From contig NW_006921538.1 in NCBI RefSeq assembly GCF_000340215.1, positions 1 through 64,000 on the forward strand: DNA of 64,000 nt, given 5' to 3'. Position 1 is the first letter of the stretch; each line of letters starts with the position of its first letter. Made by a program: the position numbers and the translations under genes. Below, one piece after another: positions 36,568 to 47,149 of this stretch. The notes under the pieces were generated by a model. That model saw only the letters and a list, made by a program, of their open reading frames with translations. It had not been told where the DNA came from and did not search any database. This stretch comes from Pseudocercospora fijiensis CIRAD86. Its lineage: Eukaryota; Ascomycota; Dothideomycetes; Mycosphaerellales; Mycosphaerellaceae.

Positions 36568-37237
36568 ATGGCCGACGGTCGAGACGACGACCTTTCCGAC
36601 AACATCGTCGTCAAGCATGTTCGCCGCAGAACCCCGCCACAACCAGCGCGTCGCAAACAGAACCACCAAACCAGCAATGGCATTGCTGAACGCCTAGCTC
36701 AACTACCGAGCTACTCGCCGTCGCATGGAAGAGCCAGTCAAGGCGGTTCTCAAGATGCGCGCAAACAGCGCAGGCACGGCTTGAGGCGGCGCAACCTGCA
36801 GACAGCAGAAGATCATGGGCCTGCACATGTGCTTAGAGCATCTGGCGGTGAAGAGGAGGGTGACAATATTCATGTCCACCAGGCTACGGTAGCTGATCAG
36901 GATCCCATTCCAACTGCGCCGGATAGCGGAAGCGGGCACAACAAGCAAGAGAAGATGAATTGTGACGGCAGCCAGGACACACAACCAGGTGCTGAGCAGG
37001 ATGAGCCTGAGTGCGCTTACTGTCTCGAGCCGCTTTCCTCGGCTGAATGCCTCATCTTGCGTGCGTGCAATCATCAGCTGCATCGGGCGTGCTTCGATCT
37101 TTTCCCAGGAAACACCGCGACATGCTGTGTATGGTACGCATTATTCATACTGCCGCGCCCAAAGTTGTGTTTCTGGACTGACCAAAAATTTCGTGTTCAG
37201 CAACCAGACGAGTGATGAAATCATCATCATCGATTAA
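36568..37237 (+). CDS. RING-H2 finger protein (probable E3 ubiquitin ligase), two exons
   Basis: Exon 1 is 36568-37133; exon 2 is 37201-37237. The 67-bp intron (37134-37200) has donor GTACGC, branch site CTGAC and acceptor TTCAG. The joined protein has 200 residues: a long hydrophilic, Gln/Arg/Glu-rich N-terminal part (to about residue 145), then a C-terminal RING. Visible zinc ligands are CAYC, then CNH, HRAC and, created by the splice, CCVC (C3-H2-C3 order). Without the splice the last Cys pair is lost, which supports the intron. The upstream ATG at 36532 is in frame, but 36568 has the better context (GCCATGG). RING-H2 proteins recruit E2 enzymes for ubiquitin transfer. The short tail after the last Cys ends DEIIIID. 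Confidence 0.75.
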
Positions 37238-37246
37238 TATGAGTGC

Positions 37247-37666
37247 GTGGGAAATTGGCTCGTCCTGCGTCGGAGGGCGAGTAGGGCAACAAGTCTCCCC
37301 TTTGCCTCGAGAATGTCAGCGACAGTCGCAACGCTCTCGGAAATTTTTGGCTTCGCCGACCGAAGAGACTCGCACCAAGCAATTGAGGCTCTGCCTACCT
37401 ACTGCCGCATTGCGTGTAGCTCTATCTTCCGAGCTCCTTCTCACCAGTATGCCAGAAATACGGACGCCAAGCTCTTGTTGATACGAAAAGCGGACGCACC
37501 ATTCCGAAGAGACTATGTAGACTTGGGTCGGCGTGAAATACATTGCAAAGTCAGCTCACGATTCTCACATGATGCGACAAACTTTTATCCCTTAATCATT
37601 CTAATGCCAACATTGCATTCATTCAATCCGAAGAGTCTTCATTGTCGCCTAATGTCTGCACGATAG
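37247..37666 (+). CDS. Possible 139-residue ORF, unknown
   Basis: A plain open frame starting just after the RING gene, overlapped by another plus-strand frame at 37212-37481. No domain or intron signals were recognised. It may be non-coding 3' sequence of the RING gene. Confidence 0.2.
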   Translation: MGNWLVLRRRASRATSLPFASRMSATVATLSEIFGFADRRDSHQAIEALPTYCRIACSSIFRAPSHQYARNTDAKLLLIRKADAPFRRDYVDLGRREIHCKVSSRFSHDATNFYPLIILMPTLHSFNPKSLHCRLMSAR

Positions 37667-37690
37667 GAGACATCCAAAGTCTCTTTGCCT

Positions 37691-38710
37691 TCTAGCTACG
37701 ACCTTTCCCGAAAGATTATACTAATCTTAATACCTTCTTGCTCTATAGAATGTTTCCGCGGAAGCAAGACCTAGTAATAGGATTTAAGCTACAAACTCTC
37801 CTAAGTTATAGAGATAGAACGTAGGCGGAAATTAATACTACGATATAAAGTTACTTAATAAAGAGGATTCTATACTAGAGATATCGGAATATTTTCTCGA
37901 GTAATATTAATCTACTTACCTCGAGGTATTATCTTAGCCGATTCGGAGTAGTAGGACTAAATTATTAATTACGTAAAACGCCGCTATCTCTATCTTAGAA
38001 TAAGCGTAGTCTTTAAAATCTAGGCTCGGCCTTAAAGAACTTAAAGCTATACTTGCTCTACGAAGACTTACTAGAGAATCTCGCTATATCCTATAAATAT
38101 AAATAAAGGCGATTCTATTTATTTATCTTTAGTGCCTCCTAGCCTAAGGTTATAAAGAGATTAGATATAGGTAAAGCGTAGTCCTAGTCGCCCTATCTTC
38201 TATATTAGCGAACCTAAAGCTTAAAGCCTTATTAGGCTAATTACGTACGCTAGGTCTATAAATTAGGCTAGACGCTTTAACGCTAGTAGTTTTCTTAAGT
38301 ATAGCTATAAAAACTAGTTCTAAAGCTAGTAGTTTTCTAAAGTATACTCGTAAAAACAAGTTCTAAATATCTTACTAGAGACTAAGGAGATATAGTAGTA
38401 GAAGGCGGAACTAAAGGACCTATAATATAAGGCGTAAATATTTCTATAACCTATAGAATCTACTTTAGCTTTCTAGGGTAATTAACGAAATAAGATAGGA
38501 GTAGTAAGCCGAAAGAATCTTAATAATACTTATAAGGTTAAAGAATCGAGGCTAAGCCTTAGAATATCTACTAGTAAATCCCTAATTAGGCGTACCTCTA
38601 GACTCTAAGAATAAATATCCTTTTACTAGATCTCGGAGTATAGACTATATACTAGCTAGCGCTTTAGGCCGCTAATAAGGGTATATACCTAGTTCCTACT
38701 CGTATACTAG
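37691..38710. other. RIP-mutated stretch, no recognised gene
   Basis: The RIP signature resumes. There is a short direct repeat (CTAGTAGTTTTCTTAAGTAT and CTAGTAGTTTTCTAAAGTAT near 38285-38345). No coding frame could be assigned. Its right edge is the 5' LTR of chromovirus copy B. Confidence 0.4.
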
Positions 38711-38906
38711 TATTAGGGCTAAAGAGGCTTTACGTAATTAGTATATAACTAGGCCGAGTAAAGCTAGGGTCTCGATACCCTAGGTAGGGCTTAGCGCTTA
38801 GCGATAGGCTAACTTGCCTACCTTCCTCCCTCTTCTTATAGATCCTTATCGAATACTACTATACCTACTACTACTCTATCTACCTACTAATATAACCTAT
38901 CTTATA
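38711..38906 (+). mobile_element. 5' LTR of chromovirus copy B
   Basis: 196 bp, TATTAGGGCTAAAGAGG to ACCTATCTTATA, aligned with the other four LTRs in the window. It is followed by a 17-bp palindrome CTACCCTTTAAGGGTAG near 38919, also present in copy C. Confidence 0.85.
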
Positions 38907-39149
38907 TAGTATTCGATCTACCCTTTAAGGGTAGTAGCTAGATAGTCCTTATTTTAAGCTTTTAGCGGTATAGCTACGAAAACTACTAATCGAACTATAT
39001 TACGCCCGAAGAACGGGACCTATACGTACTATTCTACTAAAACAACCGTACTAATTATTAAGCAAGGCCTTCTATACGGCCTATTATACTAAGTTAATCG
39101 CACTAGGCTAATACCTACTAATTCCGCTATATTCGTATTATAAGGGCCT

Positions 39150-40430
39150 ATAATATATTATTAGTATTACCCCTTATAATAGCCGGCTTATTACGAAGCA
39201 ATAATCGCGGCGCCGCTAGTAGCCCTAGCAATAACAACACTAGCAGCACAGAGCCTATTAAGGAACCTATAGTTCTAGGTAATAACCTAGAATTGCCCGT
39301 TAACGATATTCTTAATAATATTGTTAATCGACGATATAGCTAACTAGCCTTTAGCCCCTAACTAGTAGGGAGACTTTAAGAAGCTACTTAGAACAGGCTC
39401 GCTACCCTACGTTAAGAGTAATAGCTAAAGGATAACCTCCTCGAGCTTCGCCGCCTTTAGGAATCTCCGACAACTACTACTAAACTAATAGTAGGACTTT
39501 CCTTGCTATTAGTTTAGAAGAAGAAGGATACTAAGCTTAAGGACTATACCGTATTTAACAGCTCTAGTCGCAAGCAATATAACGATTATATACGCGATTA
39601 TAAGCTTAACTAGCAGAATGTACTAAGGGCTCTTCTAGATAATTATTTACTAGTCGTCTACACTATATAGTATATTAATAGCGACCTAAAACGCACCTAG
39701 GATAACTATTTTAACTCCCTTAACGATTAGACCGCTATTTAGTAGCAAACCTATAAAACTATTATACTAGATACTCTTAGAAACCCTATACTAAGGTAAT
39801 AGTATACTTAGGATTAGTACCTTCGAGCTAAACAAAAGACTAATTAATCGGCTCGCTTATTTAAGGCCTATTTAAAGACCCTCGAAGATAACCTTCTAGC
39901 TAAGACTAATTCTATATAGATCTCCGAGATACGCCTAAAGCTTAGGTAGGAGCTTATCCTCGAACTAGACCGTCGCCGTATATTTAAATAGGCTAAACTA
40001 ATACGTATTTAATTTATAGTCGAAGTAGAAACAGCTAAACGAGCTATTTAGCTTTAATAACGACTAGAATCGAGGATCTAACTAGCTAGTACTAACCGTA
40101 GCAACCGTAGTGCCTACGGAGGAAACTAAGGTTCCTACTAAAACAATAATACTAATAATAGGAATAGTAATAATAACCGTAGAAGAGGCCGTAGCCGGCG
40201 GCTATATAGAGGAGGCCGTAATAGGGGCCGTAGAAGGGGCTCGTATCTCTATAATACTAACCGCTCGGCTAATAATAGTAGTAACAATAGCTACGGCAAT
40301 CTCCTAACCGGATTGAAGTGCTTTAACTATAATAGTACTAGCTATCTGCTAGGCTAATATAACAAACCTAAGGACTAGGCCCGTATTAACCGTACTTCCG
40401 CTAAGTATAGGAGGTACCTTTTAGCCGCTA
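39150..40430 (+). pseudogene. Chromovirus Gag, copy B
   Basis: The frame contains a Gag core (YIRDYKLN*QNVLRALLDN around 39590-39650; LFKAYLKTLEDNLLAKTN near 39860), a Gly/Arg/Asn-rich tail (40090-40300) and a CCHC knuckle remnant near 40315-40365, in which the first Cys (KCFNYN) survives and later ligands have become Tyr or stop. It corresponds to 57390-58600 of copy C. The open stretch at 40110-40307 lies in another frame. Confidence 0.75.
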
Positions 40431-40439
40431 ATTCTACCC

Positions 40440-43400
40440 CTATCGGCCCTTTTAATTAGTCGAAAAAAGAATAAGCGCCGCACTAACTATTAGCCTTATA
40501 CGGCGTAAAACTATCGATATTATACTAGCTATTATACGCACCTGTCTTATATAGGATACGTAGGGCACTAACTATAGAAGTAGTATTATACTAGATCTAG
40601 GCAATTTAGTTAGCGCCCTTATTAACTATCGCCTAGCTAAGCAATTAGACCTTCGACAACTTAATAGGACTAATATACTAATCCTTACTTAGTTTAATAA
40701 CGCCTAGCACTTAACCTATAGAGCCTACTATATCTATATAGTTCTAAGAGACGGCCTCGGCAATAAGCGGCTACTAGACTTTACTACCTACGTAGTAGAT
40801 ATAGACAACCTTCTATCCGATATTGTTATTAGCAACCCTATTCTTAAGCAATACGCTATAACTATAGATTTAGGCCGCTAATAATAGCGATTTAGAATCG
40901 CTAGGAAAGAGGATATTAAATACATTAACGTTAGCGAGTGTCCTAATAATATTAAGGTCCTATATATTAGTAGCCTAATACTAGCCCCCGCTTTAGCTAA
41001 TCCGACTACCGACCTACTCGGCGGTAATAACGATAAACCTATACCCCCTAATAGTATAGACCCTAATTAACTTGCTCGTATACTATAACCTATCTAAGAA
41101 ACCTATATTAAGGTATTTAAATACTACCTAGTATCGATATTGCCTATATTTAAAGAGACGGATTATAAGATTAATATTATAGGGGGCAGAGAGGTTCCTT
41201 TCGGGCTACTCTACAATCTTAGTAAGCGAGAGCTTGCTATATTACGGAAATACCTAGATAAGAACCTAGCTAATAGTCGAATTTAGTATAGCAATAGCCC
41301 TACTAGTATACTAATCCTATTTGTTCTAAAGAAGAATAGTAGCCTACGCCTATATATTAATTACTATAGACTTAATACTATTACTATTAGTCTATTAAGG
41401 ACCGTTGTCTACTTCCGCTTATTATTAAGACCCTCGATCGCCTATCTAGCGCCTACTTTTATACTATATTAGACATTAAGGATACGTACTATCGTATCCG
41501 CATTCGTAAGGGTAATAAATAGATAATAGCCTTCCGTACTCGCTATAGCTATTTTAAGTACTTAGTTATACTATTTAGGCTAGCTAACGCCCCTACTATA
41601 TTCTAGTCCTATATTAATCGGGCCCTTTCGGGCCTACTAGACTATCTATATATAGTTTACCTAGATAACATCCTAGTTTATATATATTTACCTAATATTA
41701 CGGAGTACTAGGCTATAGTCCGTAAGGTACTCGATCGCCTAAGAACCTATAGCTTATATTACAAGCCTTCTAAATGTACCTTTACTACTAAAGAGGTAGC
41801 CTTCCTTAGCTTCCTCGCATTAACTAATAGTATTAAGGCTAATCCTAATTAGATTAAAACAATTACTAAATAGCCAACCCCTACTAGTATTAAGGAGCTT
41901 TAATTATTCCTAGGTTTTGCTAAGTTTTAACGCTAATTTATTAAGGGCTATTCGAGGCATATAATGCTACTAACTAAGCTTACTAAGACTAAGGCCAACC
42001 CTTCTAGAGAGTTTAAATAGACTAATAAAACACAAGCCGCTTTTAATAGTCTAAAGCAACGCTTTACTAAAGTCCCCTTATTACACTATTTCGTACTAAG
42101 CAAACAGATCCGAATTAAGACTAACGCTTTATAGTTTGCTATATTAGCTATTATATTATAGTAGGCTAATAATACCTATTAGTATCCGATTGCCTTTTTT
42201 TACGAAAGATAATCGATATAGAGCGTCGATACGAGACCTACGAGTAAGAGCTCTTAGTAATCGTAGAAGCCTTTAAGTATTAGCGCTACTATCTCGATAG
42301 TGCTTAGTATACTATTTAGGTCTATACGGACTATAACAACCTACGTAGTATTACTAAGGTTATAAGGGTTATAGGTCGATAGGCTATATAGGCCGTCTAC
42401 CTCGCTAGGTTTAATTTTAATATACTATATCCTAGGCGTAAGTAACCCTACTAATAGCCTATCGAGGCGACCTAATTACGATAGCGAGACTTAGTATATT
42501 AATTTATTGTTTCTAACCCTATAGTATAAGATTGCTATAGCCCGTATTATTAATAAGCAAACGTAGGATAAGCGGACTTCCGGACCCCGCGGCGGTAACA
42601 AATACTATAGCGGAGTTATCGTTCTTCTAGTACGCGTTAGAAAGGACATAGATCGCTCGAGCTATAACGACTCGATTAAAGATATTACTACCTATAGCGA
42701 TAGCACTATAGAAGAGGTTATAGTAGTTCTAGCTACTAGTACTATTAGATATATATAATACATACCTTGTTCGATAGTAAGGGTACTATTAAATAACCTT
42801 GCAAATAGGGATAGTTAATTATTTATAGACGAGCTATTACGTACTTAGTAGAGGGACGCCTTTGCTATCGAACGTATTAATAAGCTTATAAGTAGACGAA
42901 CGACTCGATCTAGTAAGAGTAACTAGTCGATCGATAATAAGGGTTACTTAAAGTTTAAGGGTAGATACTATATCCCCGCTAAATAATCGATTAGATAAGA
43001 GCTTTTAAAGCGGCACTATAATAGTAAGCTTGCTAGTTACTATAGTATAGAGAGGTCGTACGAGCTACTATTACGTATATACTACTAGCTAAATAGTAAA
43101 CGGCATATAAAAGAATATATATAGACCTACGTAGTATACTAGCGTATTAAAGCACTAAAGCACTTGCTATTCGGCGAGCTGTCCTTACTTCCTGTTCTAA
43201 AGAAGCTATTTATAGAGCTTATAATAGACTTTATTATAGGCCTTCCTCCTACTAAGCGTAGGGGTAGCAAGGATATATATAATGCTATCCTTTCTATAGT
43301 AGATCGATTTACTAAAGGCGCTCGATGTATCCCGGCGCGGAAGGATTAGACTACTATTAATATAGTAGAAGCGCTATAGAATAATATGTTCTATACCTAT

Positions 43401-43529
43401 TAGGGAACCCCTAAGGGGATAGTATCTAATCGTAGATCGACGCTAATATCGTACTATTAGAGCGAGATATGCCTATAGCTAAGACTAAAGTATCGGCTGT
43501 TAATAGTCTTCTATCTATAGACTAACGGT
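40440..43529 (+). pseudogene. Chromovirus Pol, copy B, part before the hAT insertion
   Basis: Protease (near 40590-40640), reverse transcriptase (41100-41700; catalytic box YLDN at about 41656-41670), RNase H (42090-42400) and the first two-thirds of integrase, including a stop-free stretch at 43164-43349 (ELIIDFIIGLPPTKRRGSKD). The hAT insertion lies within the integrase codons for TNG of the conserved TNGQT segment, so the domain is split. The rest is at 53476-54300. RIP stops occur throughout. Confidence 0.8.
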
Positions 43530-43961
43530 TAGACCCCGCAGTGGTTCGGGTTAGTTTAGTTTGGTTTGCTAAGCCGAAACTCTAGTTTAGTTTGGGTTGG
43601 TTTGCTAAGCAACTATATAAGTAGCTAGTTCGAACTATATAATTTATCGGTTTTTAAGAAGTGTACGAATGTATACGTAGCTTTAAGCAAGCCCTTTGTA
43701 AGACTTAGCAGTGTGGCCGGCAGCGTAGCCGGCATTTTTAGTCCTTAGTACTTATAGAATTTTCGAATCCTACTTAGGCTACGTAGTTGTATGAAGGTAC
43801 TTATATAACCTCAAATCTATAGACAATTAGCCAAGGGCACTAACCAATTAAAAGCACACATATACACATATAAGGCATTATAGTTTAGTTCGGAAACTGC
43901 ACTCCTTAGGTATGAATTTTATCCTTTCGTTTACGGTTCAATTCCCTAACTGCTTAGCAGA

Positions 43962-44501
43962 ATGTCTTTATCTAGATCTAGGCAGAACTCATCGATTTCC
44001 CTAGAAGTCCTCCTCCTTAAGAAGTTTATATACTTTCCTACCGAACTATTCGACAATATTAAGTACTAGGATAGCTCCTCCCTCGGTATCGGTATAGTAT
44101 ATAAAAGAGCTATAAGGCAGCTCTATAGAACGTTCTACTAGTTACTCGCTATACTAAGGCCGAATGCTAGTTCGTTCCTTAGAACTCTTAGTTATTTAGG
44201 AGATATAAAGGGTAGGGCAGGTAGTAACTTCGTATTATATAAGGAGGTAGAGGCTGCTATAGAAGAGGCCTTCAACCTGTAGAAGATAGTAAAAGATATA
44301 GAGGCAGCTGTAGGTCTAGGTACCTAGTTGAATTTTTAGTAGGTAGAGTATAAGGATATTCAGAGGGAGTATTAGGTAGAGTTGCGAAGGCAGGTATATA
44401 ATATGCTCTAGAAAACAGGGATAGTGCCTATAACTATAACTATTAGGCTCTTCAACCTTCCTTATTTTTCCCTGTTTTCTTTTTATAAAAATCTAAACTA
44501 A
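43962..44501 (+). pseudogene. hAT cargo ORF 1, unknown 179-residue protein
   Basis: ATG at 43962 and TAA at 44499-44501 bound a frame of 180 codons whose few internal stops are RIP-type TAG. The N terminus is Ser/Arg-rich (MSLSRSRQNSSISLEVLLLK), followed by a mixed helical middle and a Gln/Glu-rich stretch near the end that could form a coiled coil. The 3' side has a GCCGGC cluster (44545-44600) followed by TACTAAC and TTTTAG, so a further small exon may exist from about 44634. A single GCCGGC pair lies upstream at about 43715-43733. It is the only cargo gene on the plus strand. No domain is recognised. Confidence 0.55.
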
Positions 44502-44544
44502 TACAAATCAACCGAAATGTCTATCTTCTTTTAGTTCTTTAAAA

Positions 44545-44600
44545 AACCTAGCAGCGTAGCTAGTAGCGTAGCCGGCAGCGTAGCCGGCAGCGTAGCCGGC
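44545..44600. repeat. GCCGGC palindrome cluster downstream of cargo ORF 1
   Basis: Three to four AGCGTAGCCGGC units in tandem, followed by TACTAACGGGATTTTAG, a branch- and acceptor-like sequence on the plus strand. Confidence 0.75.
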
Positions 44601-44779
44601 CTTTTTACTCCTTAGTACTAACGGGATTTTAGGAGACTTCTATTCCGTACGGCTAATAAAGCATACTATACTATATACATATGCTTAGAGAGTATTTAGA
44701 GCGCGGTATGCAGCGCCGTATAATAGCGGCTTATTTCGCATATAGAAAAGCTTGTAGATAACACTACGAATATCCTTTC

Positions 44780-45528
44780 TACTAGAATATCCATCCTACC
44801 TAGCACCGTCTCGAATATAGACATTCTAGCCTTTTAGAATCTAATCGAGTGCTTTAAAATCCTTGTCTATAATCGTTATACGCTTCGCGTAGATAGCTAT
44901 AAGGTTAACCGCTAAAATAGTATTAGTATAGTCCGAAAAGAGGTAGAAGAGAAACATATATTCGAAGATACGAACTAGGTAGGCTTCTGTAGCCTCTTAA
45001 AGGGCGCCTATCGCGGAGGCTTAGAAGCGAAGGTCCGTTCTATAATCCTAGGCAATTTCGCGAACAAGTCGTTAGAAAGGAGTTTTGCGGATTAGGAGCT
45101 AAGAACTCTTCTAATACTACCGAATCTTACGGAGGGCTACGGCTAAAGAAGGATTAGTAAAAAGACAGTAAGAATGCCGGCTACGCTACCGGCTACGCTG
45201 CCGGCTACGCTACCGGCTATAAATAGGACTTACTTCCTAGGCGCTATCGACGCTTCGTACGATTACTACTAGCAGTAGAAGCGCTAGTTATCGTCTTGCG
45301 TAGAGCCTTGCCCGCCGTTGTCTTATACGGAGCCTTGCCCGCCGTTGTCTTACGCGGAGCCTTACTCGCGACGCCCTTTCTAGTACCGGAGCTAGCGATA
45401 GTAGTAGCAGCTATCTTACGTTAATGTACTATGCTCGTTCTACTATTTCCGATCTTATTACGACCCGTAGAAGTAGTAGGTCCCTTCTTGCGAGGCGTCG
45501 TAACTTAGTTAAGTAGACTCGCTATTAT
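44780..45528 (-). pseudogene. Histone H3-like gene 1, spliced, hAT cargo
   Basis: Three exons on the minus strand. Exon 1 (about 45528-45234) encodes a basic tail with a repeated KTTAGKAP motif and ends KRR*RLG. Intron 1 (45233-45143; donor GTAAGT, branch TACTAAT, acceptor TTTAG) contains four GCCGG-type repeats. Exon 2 (45142-44960) reads VALRKIR*Y*KSS, LLIRKTPF*RLVREIA*DYR, TDLRF*ASAIGAL*EATEAY, LVRIFE. Intron 2 (44959-44912) has TACTAATA and TTTTAG; its donor reads ATATGT, as RIP of GTATGT gives. Exon 3 continues VNLIAIYAKRITIIDKD. This is the H3 order of alpha-N, alpha-1, loop 1, alpha-2, loop 2 and alpha-3, with no loop-1 insertion. The tail is longer than canonical H3 and the end (DFKALD*ILKG) diverges. 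Stops are RIP-type; the first codon is ATA for a probable ATG. Confidence 0.88.
45175..45222. repeat. GCCGGC palindrome cluster in H3-like gene 1 intron
   Basis: Four GCCGGCTACGCTACCGG-type units lie wholly within predicted intron 1 (45233-45143) of H3-like gene 1. Confidence 0.85.
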
Positions 45529-46079
45529 AAAAGTCGTCGAATTGAGGAAAAAAGTGCGTTACGAAGGTATACGAAGGCGCGCGCGGAGCGAGGGTATTAC
45601 GGAGGTAGTAGATGTAGAGCGTAGAGGTATAGGTATCGATACGAAGGTTAAATATAGCGGTAGTGTCGCGGTGTCGCTAGGCAATAGAGTAAGCTTCGCG
45701 TAAGCCTATATTATAGTAACGTTAGAGCAAGGAAAGAAGGCAGGCACGGCTAAAAAAGGCAGGTACGGCTAAAAAAGGCAGGTACGGCAGACTTTAAAAT
45801 ATAGCCGGCATATATAGCCGGTATAGTAATAGGCGAAAGCCTCCTTTTAATAAATAGCCGGCGTAATAATAGTATCCTACTATAGTATAGATATTCTTTA
45901 GTAATGCCTTTACTAGCTATAGTAATCTTATAAGTAACCTAGGCCTATTGCTAGTAAATATAAGAAATATCAGGTAGGCTATACTAAACAAGCTAGTCAT
46001 TTAGTAGGAAAAGGCCTACTACCGTCTCTATATGCCGGCTACGATAGCCGGCTACGAGTGCCGGCTATCGCTCTAAATT
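45529..46079. other. Promoter region of H3-like gene 1 and spacer
   Basis: Non-coding as far as seen. About 45730-45790 holds three near-identical copies of an AAGGCAGGTACGGCTAAAA unit, upstream of H3-like gene 1. GCCGGC motifs lie at about 45797-45862 and 46033-46067. A CT-rich or TATA element could not be assigned with confidence. Confidence 0.4.
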
Positions 46080-47095
46080 CAACTCCGCCCTATCTCGGAG
46101 GCTAAGGTACCGAGCGGAAACCCTATAGCTTATATTTACTCGGTTGTCGCGGAGCGCTTATAGGTAAGGTATTAGAAAAGAGTATAAAAAGTACGAGAAG
46201 AGTATCCTAGGATATAGGTCGTAAGTGAATAAGAGTAGCACGCCTAGTTATTTATATAGTACGTTACTCTATACGACTAAGAGCCTATATTATCTCGTAC
46301 TTCGCTTATAAGACCTCGACTCTACTAATATACTATTATTCTCCTGCTCGGTCGCTATCTCAAATCTTCTTCGAGTTGCCGGACTTAGTACGCATCTATA
46401 GCTATATAATAGCGCTACGTATTATAGAGAATCAACTCCGCCGTATCTCGAAGGCTAAGGTACCGAGCGGAAATCCTATAGCTTATATTTACTCGGTTGT
46501 CGCGGAGCGATTATAGGTAAGGTATTAGAAAAGAGTATAAAAAGTACGATAAGAGCATCCTAGGATATAGGTCGTAAGTAAATAAGAGTAGCACGCCTAG
46601 TTATTTATATAGTACGTTACTCTATACGACTAAGAGCCTATATTATCTTGTGCTTCGCTTATAAAACCTCGACTCTACTAGTATACTATCGATCTCCTCC
46701 TCGGTCGCTAATACGCTGTCTCAATTCTTCTTCGAGTTGCCGGACTTAGTGCGTATCTATAGCTATGCAATAGCGCTACGCATTATAGAGAATTTCTCGT
46801 TAAAGTTTCTCTCTCGTAGGCTTACTATCTGCCTCGCAGTATAGAGGATCAAAGTGCTAATACTAAAGAATCTCCTTATAGTTAGGATACTAGGGCTCCT
46901 TAGGACCTTTGTATTTTAGGTCTAAATAGAGACGTATTATAAACGTTCTATCGCCCTTTCGCTTACTACCCGCTAGGTCGCGATATACGAAGAAACTAAT
47001 CTAAATATAGCTCGTCTCTATAAGAGCCGGGTAAATATAGAGCGCTAGGTTTCTACTTCGTACCTTAGATTTAGGGACGGCGCGGAGATAAAATC
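46080..47095 (-). pseudogene. hAT cargo ORF downstream of H3-like gene 2, unknown
   Basis: A minus-strand frame reads from about 47090 (FISAPSLNLRYEVET) through RIP stops to MRSAIA*L*IRTKSGNSKKN and TEEEIDSILVESRFYKRSTR near 46790-46670, then on to about 46440. The last 353 bp are tandemly duplicated (46081-46433 and 46434-46786), so the C-terminal part occurs twice. A pair of GCCGGC motifs at 47098-47125 lies just upstream, probably in an intron joining it to H3-like gene 2. No domain is recognised. It is either a C-terminal extension of that histone-like protein or a separate gene. Confidence 0.5.
46081..46786. repeat. 353-bp tandem duplication within hAT cargo
   Basis: AACTCCGCCCTATCTCGGAG at 46081 recurs as AACTCCGCCGTATCTCGAAG at 46434. 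Differences are mostly transitions. The duplication covers the end of the unknown cargo frame. Confidence 0.85.
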
Positions 47096-47149
47096 AGAAA
47101 TATAGCCGGCACCTGTAGCCGGCAAAAGGATGCGAAAATAGGCCTCCTC

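Larger units (their letters stand above)
32771..37690. other. Island without RIP (about 4.9 kb)
   Basis: CpA and TpG reappear abruptly after about 32770 and vanish again after about 37690. The sequence inside looks like ordinary fungal genic DNA with higher GC. Two intron-containing genes are supported. The rest (32771-34090, 34600-36500 and 37240-37690) contains several short ORFs on both strands, none with a recognisable domain. Confidence 0.8.

Noticed and set aside
36467..36697. Plus-strand ORF overlapping the RING gene
   Set aside because: It shares sequence with the RING-H2 reading frame, which is backed by zinc ligands and a splice junction; this one is a shadow.
46081..46786. Possible histone H2A-like segment in the 353-bp repeats (plus strand reading PSGNPIAYIYSVVAERL)
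   Set aside because: The match is short, fails to extend into the H2A alpha-2/alpha-3 pattern, and the minus strand reads better as a continuous frame with RIP-type stops.
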